Positions 49,001-57,500 of a stretch of DNA of 64,000 nucleotides are shown in pieces (position 1 is the stretch's first letter; every line of letters begins with the position of its first letter). Made by a program: the position numbers and the translations under genes. The notes beneath the pieces are model-generated. The model saw only the letters and a program-made list of their open reading frames with translations, searched no databases and was not told the DNA's origin. Source of the DNA: Strix aluco (taxonomy: Eukaryota > Chordata > Aves > Strigiformes > Strigidae); contig NC_133931.1 of assembly GCF_031877795.1 (NCBI RefSeq), forward strand, positions 70,841,429 through 70,905,428, written 5' to 3'.

Positions 49001-52000
49001 TATTCAACTATTTTTACGGTTTGAAATACGGTTAATTGTAATAAAATTTGGAATCTACTGGGTTTTTTTAAGTTCTCTTGTCATAAAGTGGTGTTCTAAA
49101 ATGCACATTAATGAGCTTTCTGATTTTAATCAAATTTACTAAGTGTAAGTAGGCAAATTAAAGTGGTATGTTTTTCAGCACTGCATGTTCTAGAGTCTTG
49201 TTCTGTGGGACAGTTGTTGATACTTGGCATTCAGTTAGTTTGTACAGTTCAGAAAACTTACATTTGGGTTAATCATATAAGCATTCTCAGCAGGTTTAAC
49301 TAAATGAAATATGAATGCTCAGTTTTCTATTTTTAAAAATGTAGATTAACTGGCAACTAAATGAGTTCCTTCAGCAATGTAAACTCTTATCAAAAAAAGT
49401 GTCACCAGGGTCACTTTGAAATAGAAGCACTTGCTGTGCTGCATGTGCTATATTGAAATGGAGTTGAGTGGCGTTGGCAAATCTCTGACTCTTCTATTTG
49501 GTGAAGGAAGCTGTGTGGCTGTCCTCTGGGGAGTTCTCTTTGACCAGTTGTGTGGTCTGTCCCCAGGCCAGCCACAGAAATAGTAGAATATTCAGTTCTA
49601 AGATGCTAAAAGTGAACAGCAGTAGGTTTTTCTGAAGTGGTGAGTACTGTTGTTGAATTTGTCTTCAGTGAAGGCCAGACTCTGAACACTGACACTGTAA
49701 TCTGCACTCTGAATGAGACATTACTCGGGCGGTTTTATTATACAACACCGAGACATTCTTCAGTCTGGTTCCAGAATAACGCCTATTTGGTTTGAAATGT
49801 ATCACAGGCTTTCCTTGATACCTGTGCTGAGGCCAAAAAGAGAGCAGTTCCTTCCCCTGTCAAAGGCTTGCAGCAATGCCTGAGTGCAAACAGTCTGATC
49901 TTTGGTGGTGCAATCTGAGTGTATCAAAGAAGACACTTGCACATTTACAGGAAACAAACTCATGGTTGAGATTGCACCAGCTGCATTCCCGACAGCCGTG
50001 GACTTTGTATGGAGCAGAACTCCAACAGCCTCTCCCAGAGAAGCTCCTTCTCTAGGAGTTACTCCCTGACACCAAACTCAGAGGCACCATGTCTGATCAC
50101 TGCTGCTGAGAAGCCAGTTCTGTTCAGCCCTTCTGGGAGTACCAGGGGAAGCAGGCCTGTCTCTGGGAAGGGAAGAGATGGCTGCTTGCTTCACTTGGAG
50201 AAGACAGAAACTGAAGAACTGAGCAGAGAATGCAGTAGTCACACCCAGTAGGATAACAGCTTCTCTGGCAGCTGTGTCACTTCTCTAAGATCCATATAGA
50301 GCACACCTGAGTTGTCATCTAATGCTGAAGGTTTTGCTCTTAGGATCTTTGACTGGCAGACCACAATCCAAGCCACAGCTCCCCCATCCTTCTCTGTGCA
50401 TGCTTTGCTGTTGAATCTCACAGTACATTCAGGGTGGAGGTGCAGCCCAGGTGGCTTTATTTTCAGCAGAATCTCATCTTCTGTGGAGGTGTTGATTGAC
50501 AGCCAGCTAAACATGAGCCAGCAGTGTGCCCAGGTGGCCAAGAAGGCCAATGGCATCCTGGCTTGCATCAGAAATAGCGTGACCAGCAGGGACAGGGAGG
50601 TGATCTTACCCCTGTAGGGCTGCACCTCGATCACTGTGTTCAGTTTTGGGCCCCTCACTACAAAAAGGACATTGAATTACTCGAGCATGTCCAGAGAAGG
50701 GCAACGAAGCTGGTGAAGGGTCTGGAGCACATGTCGTACGAGGAGCGGCTGAGGGAACTGGGGTTGTTTAGTCTGGAGAAGAGGAGGCTGAGGGGAGACC
50801 TCATCGCCCTCTACAACTACCTGAAAGGAGGTTGCAGAGAGCTGGGGATGAGTCTCTTTAACCAAGTAATAAGTGATAGGACAAGAGGTAACGGCCTCAA
50901 GTTGCTCCAGGGAAGGTTTAGACTGGATATTAGGAAGCATTTCTTTACAGAACGGGTTGTTAGGCGTTGGAATGGGCTGCCCAGGGAGGTGGTGGAGTCC
51001 CCATCCCTGGAGGTGTTTAAGAGTAGGGTCGACATAGTGCTTAGGGACATGGTGTAGTTGGGAACTGTCAATGTTAGGTTAATGGTTGGACTGGATGATC
51101 TTCAAGGTCTTTTCCAACCTAGACGATTCTGTGATTCTGTGCATCTGCTATAAAAGTGATATCCGCTGTCCACAAAATCACACCACCACAGATACCAGGG
51201 AAAACGGGCTGGGAAGTAGAGGTGGAATTTTCCCAGTCTGAATATTGATTGTCGTTAGGTTCTTTCTGCTGTACCCATGCAGTCCCTTGCCTAACCACAG
51301 TACTGACCCGAAACTTGTGTGTGGTCCAGGCCTAACTCTGTATGCACAGTTTCTAACCCAAGAAAGCAAAGCTGACCATCTACCAGTTGTCTTCTCTGAC
51401 AGTGAGAATTGCCCTTGCAGAAATGGAATAACCTTGCTTCTTAAATTCCTGGGGAGAACTATTAATGGGGTACTTGCTGGGTATTGTGGGGGTGGAACAG
51501 GAAAAGTCCAAAGCCAGATAGAAAATTAGTGGTGACGTTCTCTTGAAAAAAGTAATTTCCAGCTATTCTTTCATAAATCTTACCTTCTCTGAGGCAGAAT
51601 CCATTCTTCAAGTCCATAATGTCAAGACAACTCTTTTTTATCTACAAGGCGCAGTCTGTTTTGGAAATACCTGTGACTTCAAGTACACTGCTGAAAGATC
51701 AAGGGTTCAGAGATTAATGGGTGATTAATGGCTGCCTAAACAATTAACAGGCTGTGACTTGTTTTTACTGTAAAACTTTAAGGTGGAAGTTTTTGCTGTG
51801 ATTGTTCAACAGATCACTGGGGCCCAAGTAACTCGAATGCCATCTCTGAGATCTCCATTTGCTTATAGCCCCCTGAAACCTTACCTGTACTTCCAGTAGC
51901 CCCGTTCCACCTGTGCTGCAAGGGTTGATACAATACTTGGTGGAGCACTTCTATAGTTGCTGTTTTTATGAAAAGCACCTAAAACATCTACTAGGTAATT

Positions 52001-54220
52001 TGGCAGGAGAGTAGCTGTTTGGGGTCAGCTCATCATCCAACTCGAATACTTACTGGTGACTGTAATTTTGAGAGGTGCTTTGACTGCGTGTATATTTACT
52101 TCCCACCCACCTTTCTCCTTCCTTTAAGAGTTGGTTGAGGTTTTAAAAATCATTTCAAACCGTTTTTGAGAAGGAACTGGGAAGGCAGCAGATGCCCCAC
52201 CCAGGGGCTGAGCAGGAGGGAAGGTGGGGCATTGGTTGCTGGTACTGTAAAGCTGTACAAAGCCATCTTGGATCTCTAGTGGTAAGTCATATGCATGCCC
52301 TTGGTGTGAACATTATTTCCATGTCTCCTAGATCTCTGATCATAGATGAAGGCTATTTTGCAGTCACCTGATTGTATGGGGTGTTTGTATTTGTATTTTC
52401 TTCCAATTTAGTAAGATACTAAGTCTCCCAGTCCTGCAGGAGTGCACTAAAACCCATTTAAAGAGACATTGATAGATAGTTTTCTATTCAGTCTTGTAAG
52501 TTAGTTTTGTCTGGTCTGCATCAGACATATTCCTGGGTGATGCTGTTGTGATCAGACCATCGTGCTATAGAGATGCTGTAGAGACTACGGAGCTGAGCAT
52601 TATGTAGAGACACTGGAGCTAATTTTAAGCACTATTTTAAGTTTTTCTTACTTCTGGAAATCAGGTAGCGCGTATGGATGTCAGAGTAGCTGTGGCAGGG
52701 AAGTCACTGATTCTTAGGTGTGTTCCTGTAAAGTTAGCTCAGTATCTCTGTACGGCACAGCAGTTTGTAGCACAGAGATAACCAAGGCTGGTAATAGCGC
52801 CTCTGTTGACTTAACAAGTACACTTTGTGTTGTCATTTTGGAGTTTGTATTGGCTGTATAAAATCTATTACCCCTGTAAGATCATGCTGTTGACAGGAAT
52901 TGATATAAACTGAATTTTTTTTTTCTTGTGTCCCTGCACATGCCTTTCCATTACTCTCCATTGGAATCAATATCAAGCTCCTAGGTTTTGGGGAGGAGGT
53001 TCTTCCCACTATTCCAAAACCTGTTAAATATCAACATCAGGGGCTTGTCAGTATGAGTTGTCGTCATTCTTCAGAGTTAAGTATTTAAAGCATAGTTACT
53101 CTTTAACATCCCTCCTATTATTATCAATGGGGAAAGGAGCAAGTCTTTCCTTATCATGATAAGATATAAATACATCATCTGTCTCCTTTCCAAATACAGA
53201 ACAAATGTTTATTGAGCAGTTCTGCCTTTCTGCACCATTGACAATCTTGCCAACTCTGTTTAGGTAATGGGCTTAAACTGTTGCTAGGATTTTACATGTT
53301 CTTCCTAATCTTTAAAAAGTCCTTTTTATTGTCAATAATTCTGTTGTCAATAGACTCAATGACCTTCTATGTTTTAAAACTATTATGTCCTCTTACAAAA
53401 ATTTCATTTCTGATTTAAGAGCCTCATTTAGTCTCCAGAATTTTCCACCTTAAGGGTGGCTTTCCAGTTAGCCTTTCTTCTCTTACAAGGAAGCACAGCA
53501 GGGAAGATTGCTGTGGCCAGTGTTATAGCAAAAGGTGCATTTTCCATGTGATTTTATTGTTTTTAATCTTTTTGAATATGTCAGTTCTAAGAATAGGCTA
53601 CTTTGATGTCATATCTGAAAGTAGAGGGGTAAAGAAACAGTTTGGGAATACCTTCCTGCTGTAGGTAAACATTAGCAACCACATAAGGACCTGTCCCTTG
53701 TCCTTCATGTTGTTTAAAATAGGGTGTTTCAAAGTAACTGTGGTTTGACAGAAGGCCTTTTTTGGTGGATATAGTTATTGAATAAATGGTCTTACACTTT
53801 TCAAAAAATCTGTAAAATTCTTAAATCCAAACAAAGAAGTGTTACAAGGACATAGCAGGAGGAATTTGCTCCTTGATTTTCTGAATTTGTTAATATTTTA
53901 ACATATGATTTTTTTAACCTTTTTTTTGTTAGCCTGATTCAAGGGTGGAGGAATAGCAGTGTATTTTATTATAGCTTTTTTTAATGTCCATATTCCAGGT
54001 GTTCCAGCTTTTTAATTGGATTCAGCTAGTATTGATTTCATTACTTTATTAGCATTTTCCGTAAAACAGAATTGGTAACTTGCAGTGGTAATGAATTGTT
54101 TCTGGTATTTTGGTAGGTAAGATGCAGCTATTCAGGAAGATCCCAAAGGATACTATGGCACTACTGAAGGCAGTGACAGAACCATCTCTTTGTCAAGATT
54201 TCAAAGCTATCCTGGATTAA
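18802..54220 (+). CDS. TERT: Telomerase reverse transcriptase, complete, 16 exons
   Basis: Catalytic subunit of telomerase: it copies the template of telomerase RNA onto chromosome 3' ends in the nucleus. Coding exons: 18802-19029, 20171-22076, 24741-24936, 29176-29365, 32741-32923, 34240-34401, 34781-34876, 36881-36966, 39696-39809, 42563-42634, 44498-44683, 46125-46251, 46560-46621, 48371-48495, 48858-48995, 54117-54220. They total 3975 nt, so 1324 residues plus TAA. Every junction is in phase with GT...AG ends. Domains: TEN about 1-200, basic linker about 220-440, RNA-binding CP/QFP/T about 446-770, reverse transcriptase about 800-1130, C-terminal extension to 1324. Catalytic aspartates are D903 (motif A) and D1061-D1062 (motif C). 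The exon number equals human, and the length is close to the chicken protein. The ATG at 18802 has a strong context (A at -3, G at +4), and no in-frame ATG lies between about 18700 and it. It seems intact and functional. Confidence 0.98.
19030..20170 (+). other. TERT intron 1; left half is CpG island
   Basis: The GC-rich island continues to about 19560, then composition drops. Long open frames here (for example minus 18667-19416) follow from high GC and lack of stops, not from real genes. Confidence 0.8.
20171..22076 (+). CDS. TERT: TERT exon 2, TEN domain, linker, CP and QFP motifs
   Basis: Residues 77-711 plus one base, 1906 nt, the large exon 2 typical of vertebrate TERT. The acceptor is tttcttcag and the donor gtactt. 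It holds the end of the TEN domain with CGQPVYEL (residues 174-181). A lysine/arginine and serine-rich linker follows, with a bipartite-type nuclear signal SLKRK at 291-295 and AKRSK at 305-309. The CP region is at about 446-498 ([20 protein letters not shown]). The QFP region is at about 646-712 ([35 protein letters not shown]). The linker appears much less conserved than the flanks. Confidence 0.97.
22077..24740 (+). other. TERT intron 2, nothing recognised
   Basis: 2.7 kb of AT-rich unique-looking sequence. A T/G homopolymer-rich tract lies at about 24158-24192. Confidence 0.6.
24741..24936 (+). CDS. TERT: TERT exon 3, T motif
   Basis: Residues 712-777. The acceptor ttgaag completes G|GT and the donor is gtaaca. 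It contains the T motif, read as [20 protein letters not shown] (733-752), then [13 protein letters not shown]. The T motif is the telomerase-specific part of the RNA-binding domain that grips telomerase RNA. Confidence 0.97.
24937..29175 (+). other. TERT intron 3, nothing recognised
   Basis: 4.2 kb. Several moderate open frames (25580-25960 minus, 27184-27498 minus) show no family resemblance or splice support. I see no clear LINE or LTR. Confidence 0.55.
29176..29365 (+). CDS. TERT: TERT exon 4, motifs 1 and 2
   Basis: Residues 777-840. The acceptor is gtattttag. Motifs 1/2 read [14 protein letters not shown] (808-821), the fingers region that contacts nucleotide and template. The exon ends REKK followed by gttttt, a poor donor. 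The junction is supported by phase 0 and by continuity with exon 5 ([18 protein letters not shown]). Confidence 0.94.
29366..32740 (+). other. TERT intron 4, nothing recognised
   Basis: 3.4 kb. If it were retained, the frame from exon 4 would run 15 codons to a stop at 29411-29413. No mobile element is identified. Confidence 0.55.
32741..32923 (+). CDS. TERT: TERT exon 5
   Basis: Residues 841-901, phase 0 at both ends. The acceptor is gtctctttag and the donor gtatgt. It contains [15 protein letters not shown] and ends HFYYVK, the first half of motif A. The first codon is an internal ATG. Confidence 0.97.
34240..34401 (+). CDS. TERT: TERT exon 6, motif A core
   Basis: Residues 902-955. The acceptor is ctatttcag and the donor gtatga. 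It opens with [16 protein letters not shown]903 is the first catalytic metal-binding aspartate and the second D is D909. It ends with the basic RRFYRRH stretch. Confidence 0.97.
34781..34876 (+). CDS. TERT: TERT exon 7
   Basis: Residues 956-987, phase 0 at both ends. The acceptor is atatacag and the donor gtaaat. It reads [20 protein letters not shown]... and ends AIVVEQ, matching the region between motifs A and B'. Confidence 0.96.
36881..36966 (+). CDS. TERT: TERT exon 8
   Basis: Residues 988-1015 plus two bases. The acceptor is atttctag and the donor gtaaaa. It encodes [20 protein letters not shown] and NNILEIGN, leading into motif B'. Confidence 0.96.
39696..39809 (+). CDS. TERT: TERT exon 9, motif B'
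   Basis: Residues 1016-1053 plus two bases. The acceptor is tttactag and the donor gtaggg. Motif B' reads [20 protein letters not shown] (1020-1039), then [16 protein letters not shown] positions the template-primer duplex. Residue 1022 is Cys, where human has Gln (QCQGIPQGS). Confidence 0.97.
40738..41735 (+). mobile_element. Solo ERVL-like LTR in TERT intron 9, 998 bp
   Basis: It starts TGTGCTGGG and ends CCATGACA, and is flanked by the perfect 5-bp duplication CAAGT (40733-40737 and 41736-41740). The layout matches a widespread avian ERVL LTR as I know it: 'gataacatatttaagaaggg' TATA-like box near 40898-40917, 'aacaccaaggtcagtg', a central array of 'ctgcagcccgtgg' units, 'acattttctccttcccgttcctga', and a GTGA repeat. 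No internal viral genes remain, so it arose by LTR-LTR recombination. It lies in the sense orientation between the exons for motifs B' and C. Confidence 0.92.
41025..41310 (+). repeat. Diverged minisatellite-like array inside the LTR
   Basis: Units beginning CTGCAGCCC(A/G)TGG recur at about 41034, 41071, 41109, 41201 and 41243. The last two are followed by near-identical 'ttggagaagtttgtgaa'. Such arrays are a known feature of this LTR type. Confidence 0.75.
42563..42634 (+). CDS. TERT: TERT exon 10, motif C
   Basis: Residues 1054-1077 plus two bases. The acceptor is gattacag and the donor gtatgc. It reads [21 protein letters not shown]1061 and D1062 are the paired catalytic aspartates. At 72 nt it is among the smallest exons. 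Confidence 0.97.
44498..44683 (+). CDS. TERT: TERT exon 11, motifs D and E
   Basis: Residues 1078-1139 plus two bases. The acceptor is ctgttttag and the donor gtaaat. Motif D is [19 protein letters not shown] with lysine K1095. Motif E, the primer grip, is PWCGLLLD (1121-1128). Confidence 0.97.
46125..46251 (+). CDS. TERT: TERT exon 12, start of the C-terminal extension
   Basis: Residues 1140-1182. The acceptor is tttttctag and the donor gtggga. It reads [19 protein letters not shown], then ...[13 protein letters not shown], the beginning of the thumb-like domain. Confidence 0.96.
46560..46621 (+). CDS. TERT: TERT exon 13
   Basis: Residues 1183-1202 plus two bases. The acceptor is ctgttctag and the donor gtaggt. 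It encodes [20 protein letters not shown]. At 62 nt it is the smallest coding exon of the gene. Confidence 0.96.
48371..48495 (+). CDS. TERT: TERT exon 14
   Basis: Residues 1203-1244 plus one base. The acceptor is gtgaacag and the donor gtatgg. It reads [17 protein letters not shown], then [22 protein letters not shown]. Confidence 0.96.
48858..48995 (+). CDS. TERT: TERT exon 15
   Basis: Residues 1245-1290 plus one base. The acceptor is ctgtctctag and the donor gtaagt. It includes [17 protein letters not shown] and [13 protein letters not shown] of the C-terminal extension. Confidence 0.96.
48996..50484 (+). other. TERT intron 15, left part
   Basis: Nothing firmly recognised. The 49780-50280 stretch is somewhat GC-richer, with an 80-codon plus frame (50009-50251) that resembles no known protein. 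It could be an old repeat. Confidence 0.4.
50485..51141 (+). mobile_element. CR1 LINE 3' fragment in TERT intron 15
   Basis: An unambiguous CR1 in sense orientation: 'agccagcagtgtgcccaggtggccaagaaggccaa', 'gttcagttttgggcccctcactaca', 'gaggagcggctgagggaactggggttgtttag', 'gataggacaagaggtaacggcctcaa'. It ends with 'gattctgtgattctgt'. A 115-codon frame at 50713-51057 preserves the end of the CR1 reverse-transcriptase ORF ([40 protein letters not shown]). A short deletion near 50615 removes part of the consensus. The copy is 5'-truncated, so it cannot move on its own. The preserved frame suggests a relatively young insertion. Confidence 0.96.
52950..54000 (-). mobile_element. Ancient CR1/L3-like LINE remnant in intron 15
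   Basis: 'aaatgtttattgagcagttctgcctttctgcaccattgacaatct', 'aaaaagtcctttttattgtcaataattctgttg' and 'gattcaagggtggaggaatagc' resemble the reverse strand of an old amniote CR1-clade LINE. It is heavily decayed. Its right end lies about 120 bp before the exon 16 acceptor. Confidence 0.45.
54117..54220 (+). CDS. TERT: TERT exon 16 and stop
   Basis: The last 34 residues. The acceptor ttggtag completes T|GT. It encodes [20 protein letters not shown] and ends [14 protein letters not shown] 54218-54220. The DFK.ILD terminus is conserved from human to birds. Confidence 0.97.
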
Positions 54221-54258
54221 CTGATTGAAGTTTATTTCATAATTTTTCCAGGCTTGAA

Positions 54259-54264
54259 AATAAA
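54259..54264 (+). terminator. TERT polyadenylation signal, proximal
   Basis: AATAAA lies 39 nt after the TERT stop codon. It would give a very short 3' UTR. Confidence 0.45.
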
Positions 54265-54584
54265 TGTTGTATCTCTAGATGACTTTTCTCTGTAGTTTAT
54301 TTTGATAGGACCGAAAGCATGTTCACTCAGAAGTTTTCCATGTTTGTTTCTCAGATACCACATAAGGACTTAAAAAGAGCAGACAATTTTGTTAATACCT
54401 TGTTTGTGTTTGCCTGTAAATTCACAGGCTACTTGAAGCAATTGATTTGGTTTCGTTCAGTAATTCCCATCTTCTTGATGAAGGCATCATTAAGCTTTGT
54501 TCTGTACAAACAGATCTACTTCCTTGTTTCAGTGTGGTGTTTCTGAAGAACTGTTCTTTGATTCTCTGTATTGCAGACTTTTAT

Positions 54585-54590
54585 AATAAA
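54585..54590 (+). terminator. TERT polyadenylation signal, distal
   Basis: AATAAA lies 365 nt after the stop and is followed by T/G-rich sequence. A 3' UTR of a few hundred bases is nearer to that of human TERT. Confidence 0.45.
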
Positions 54591-57500
54591 TTGTCTTGAT
54601 AATTTCAATAACAAGTACATGTCTCCAATACCTTTATTTTATAGTAATCTTTAATAACCTGCCCAGCTGGGTTATGTCCTGAAGGACAGTTACCTGCACA
54701 GGGCAAGTGCATTTCATGGCACTACCTAGCAAGATGTACAGGTTAGAAATTTTATGCTTTGGAGAACACAACTATGCCAAAATTTCAGCATCAAAGCTGG
54801 TTATGTTTAGTGTAAGTTTTATGTAGTTTGAATAGTTGGTGATACTTTTAATGCAGTGATACACAGAATGATGGTGGTGCATTTATACCTACAAAACAGA
54901 AGTTCTTGGTTAGATAATATACTGAGTAGATTACTCTTCTGTTTGCATTTCCTGTTCTTTATTTAGGTTTATCTTTGGCTCTATAGTGTTACTGAAGTAC
55001 AGTCTAGCCCTGGTGGTGTTGTGTTGTGCACAGCTGAATTTTGGCCTGTGGGTGCTCTGATAAACCTGCCCATATGTTTTTTTCTCTTGTGTTGAATTTG
55101 CATTACTCTGATGTCCTGTTAGGATTTTTCTGTCTCTGTATTAGGCTAAACAGCAGCTACTGGGAGGTTTTCTCAAAGCAGATGGAGGATATCTTGCTGG
55201 AGTGAAACACAGTGTAGGTGGTGTTACTCAGCAGGTGTTTTCAAAGGATGGACAGACCACCACCACGCGGGGACTGGTAACACAGCTCCTAGAAGCTGAT
55301 TTGCAGTATTGCAACCTGTCCATTAACATCATAACTCAGTTCAAATTCTCAAAATGTACAGTCAGTCATACAGTTGTTTTGTTTTGTTTTTTTCTTTCTA
55401 TGAAGTGGCATTGTTAAAAATTAAAAAAAAAAAAAAAAGCCATAGAACAACTGTGGGTACTAGAGGAGATGAAGGGTTGCTCCCCAGCCAGCATCTCAAA
55501 CATTTAAACCCCCCACCCCCCCATTGTTCTGCAGTGATACCGGTGTGAGGGAACACTGTCATGGACAGCGTCGCATAAGGGAGGCCTGGTGGTGCGGGAG
55601 GCTTTGGTTTATGTCATGTGGCAGGAAGAGGCAGCAAGATGCTCCAACGAGGGCCTTGCCGGGGATGAGACTTGAGCACTTGGAGAACTTCCTACACTTT
55701 GGCTGGAGCTGCTCCTACCTGTGGCCATTCACCCTTTGCCTGGACTTTCTTTGCAGTGCATTCCTTCCTGCCTGCCTCTTTTCCCCTTTCCTGCTGTAGT
55801 AGCTGTGGGTGATACAAATTTTGACACTTGACTCTTACTACACAGGCGCTGTGCATTTTGTGTGTCACGTTGAAGAAGGCTCTGCTGGTGGGCAGCAGCG
55901 GGGATGAAGGGCATGCCTACTCTGTCCTGGTCGTTGTGTTCTGCATGAACCTTCAGGGGAGGTTGAGGCAGAGGAGTGCAATCGTTTCGCGAGAGCCAAC
56001 GAGCACACCTATTTTCAAAGAACGGCCTGGAATAGGGGTTGGGCAGCATGAAAGGATACCTCATGAGCCAGGATACCACAGCACAAATCCGTATGGGGGA
56101 GGATGGACCCCTGGGAAGAGCAGGGAGCCTTTCTGCAGTGAACAGCTGTCCCAAGGCAAACTTTCAGCGTGATCAAGAGTGTCCTGGATTAGTGGGGTGG
56201 GTAGCTGTAGCAAGAGCTGTGCTGAACTGGTTGGTGTTTCAGAAGGCATTGCAGATAGGTGGGCTTGGGAGGACTACAAGAAAACCTCTGTGCTCCCGTC
56301 CAAGATAGTTATGGATAGATTTGCTTCTAAGCCTTTGAACTTGGATTTTTCCATGTGAGCCAAAAACATGTTTCATTTTCTAAATGTTAATGTTAAAGAC
56401 AGAAGTTTTTAATGTCATTCAGCATGCTCCCTTCTAGAAGAGGATGGGGCTGTTTCCACCTTCTGGCTCAGAACAATGTGTCCTGTTTCCAGCGTCATTG
56501 CCTCTTTATGTGGCTTCCACAGGACGCTCTGACATGGGGAATGGAGGGAATGTAAACTTCACCAATGGCTTAGATTAGCCCATTTTTGCTCTGTATCACA
56601 ATGGATACTGTCATAATATAAACTGCTGATGTGGTCTCAGAGGAAGGCGTAATTTTATAAAAATGCATACAGTGTAATGCTTGCAATTCTCTGAGCCGAT
56701 GTTTGCCTTTCCCTGTAACTACTTGCTGAGTCATCAGTTTTAAACAGTAACTGCGGTTTCTGAAGGCTGTTTGTAAACAGATACAAATACAATTCAGAAA
56801 CCACAAGAGAAGACTATTTCAATTTAAAATATCTTCCATTTAAGAAGGCAACTGAAAATAATGCTGAAACTACTGTGTGTTTTAGCAAACGGAAACTCTG
56901 GAAGTTTAAAGAAGAGCTGACAGTCTGTGCTAGAAACTTGTACTTGCTGCTGCGGCTTATGATAGTTGGAAAAAAAATGCTGTGAGCATATGTGTAAGGA
57001 ATAGACTAGCCATAGCAGTGGCATAGATTTAATGCTCTAAAACTAGATGTTTATACTGTTGGGAAGGTAGAAATATTCCATAAAGCTACTTCTGTACGGA
57101 ACTGTTCTAAAAGAAATAGTGCGATGTATTATGGTGGTAAAATATTTTCTACTTAATTGGTAGCAAGGTAGTACATTAAACAGCAACTGCTGACAGGAAA
57201 TGTTTCAGTGGATTGAATAACTTGAATCTGGAAATATTAAAAAAAAATAGGAACATTCTGAACCCGTAATGTGGATTTTCAACAATCATTGGAAAACTGG
57301 GAAAATTGCAAAAGATTTGAAGGTTGGGGTGAAGGCTGAGATTGTCTCAGTATTTAGGAGAAGTAGAGAGATTGACAGCTAAGCCACTGAAGGTAACTGC
57401 ACTCACTGTGCAACTGATGTTGCAAGCGTTGCAAACCACTGTTCGAGTCAGCTTGCTGGAGGCTTTGTATGGCGATGAAGAGTGGTAGGGCTGAAAGTTG

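Noticed and set aside
50239-50658. 139-codon minus-strand frame
   Set aside because: It is largely antisense to the CR1 element and the sequence just before it. No independent support.
55202-55440. Retrocopy ending in the A-rich tract at 55418-55438
   Set aside because: The preceding sequence has no recognised coding content and no flanking duplication could be seen. The A tract alone is not evidence.
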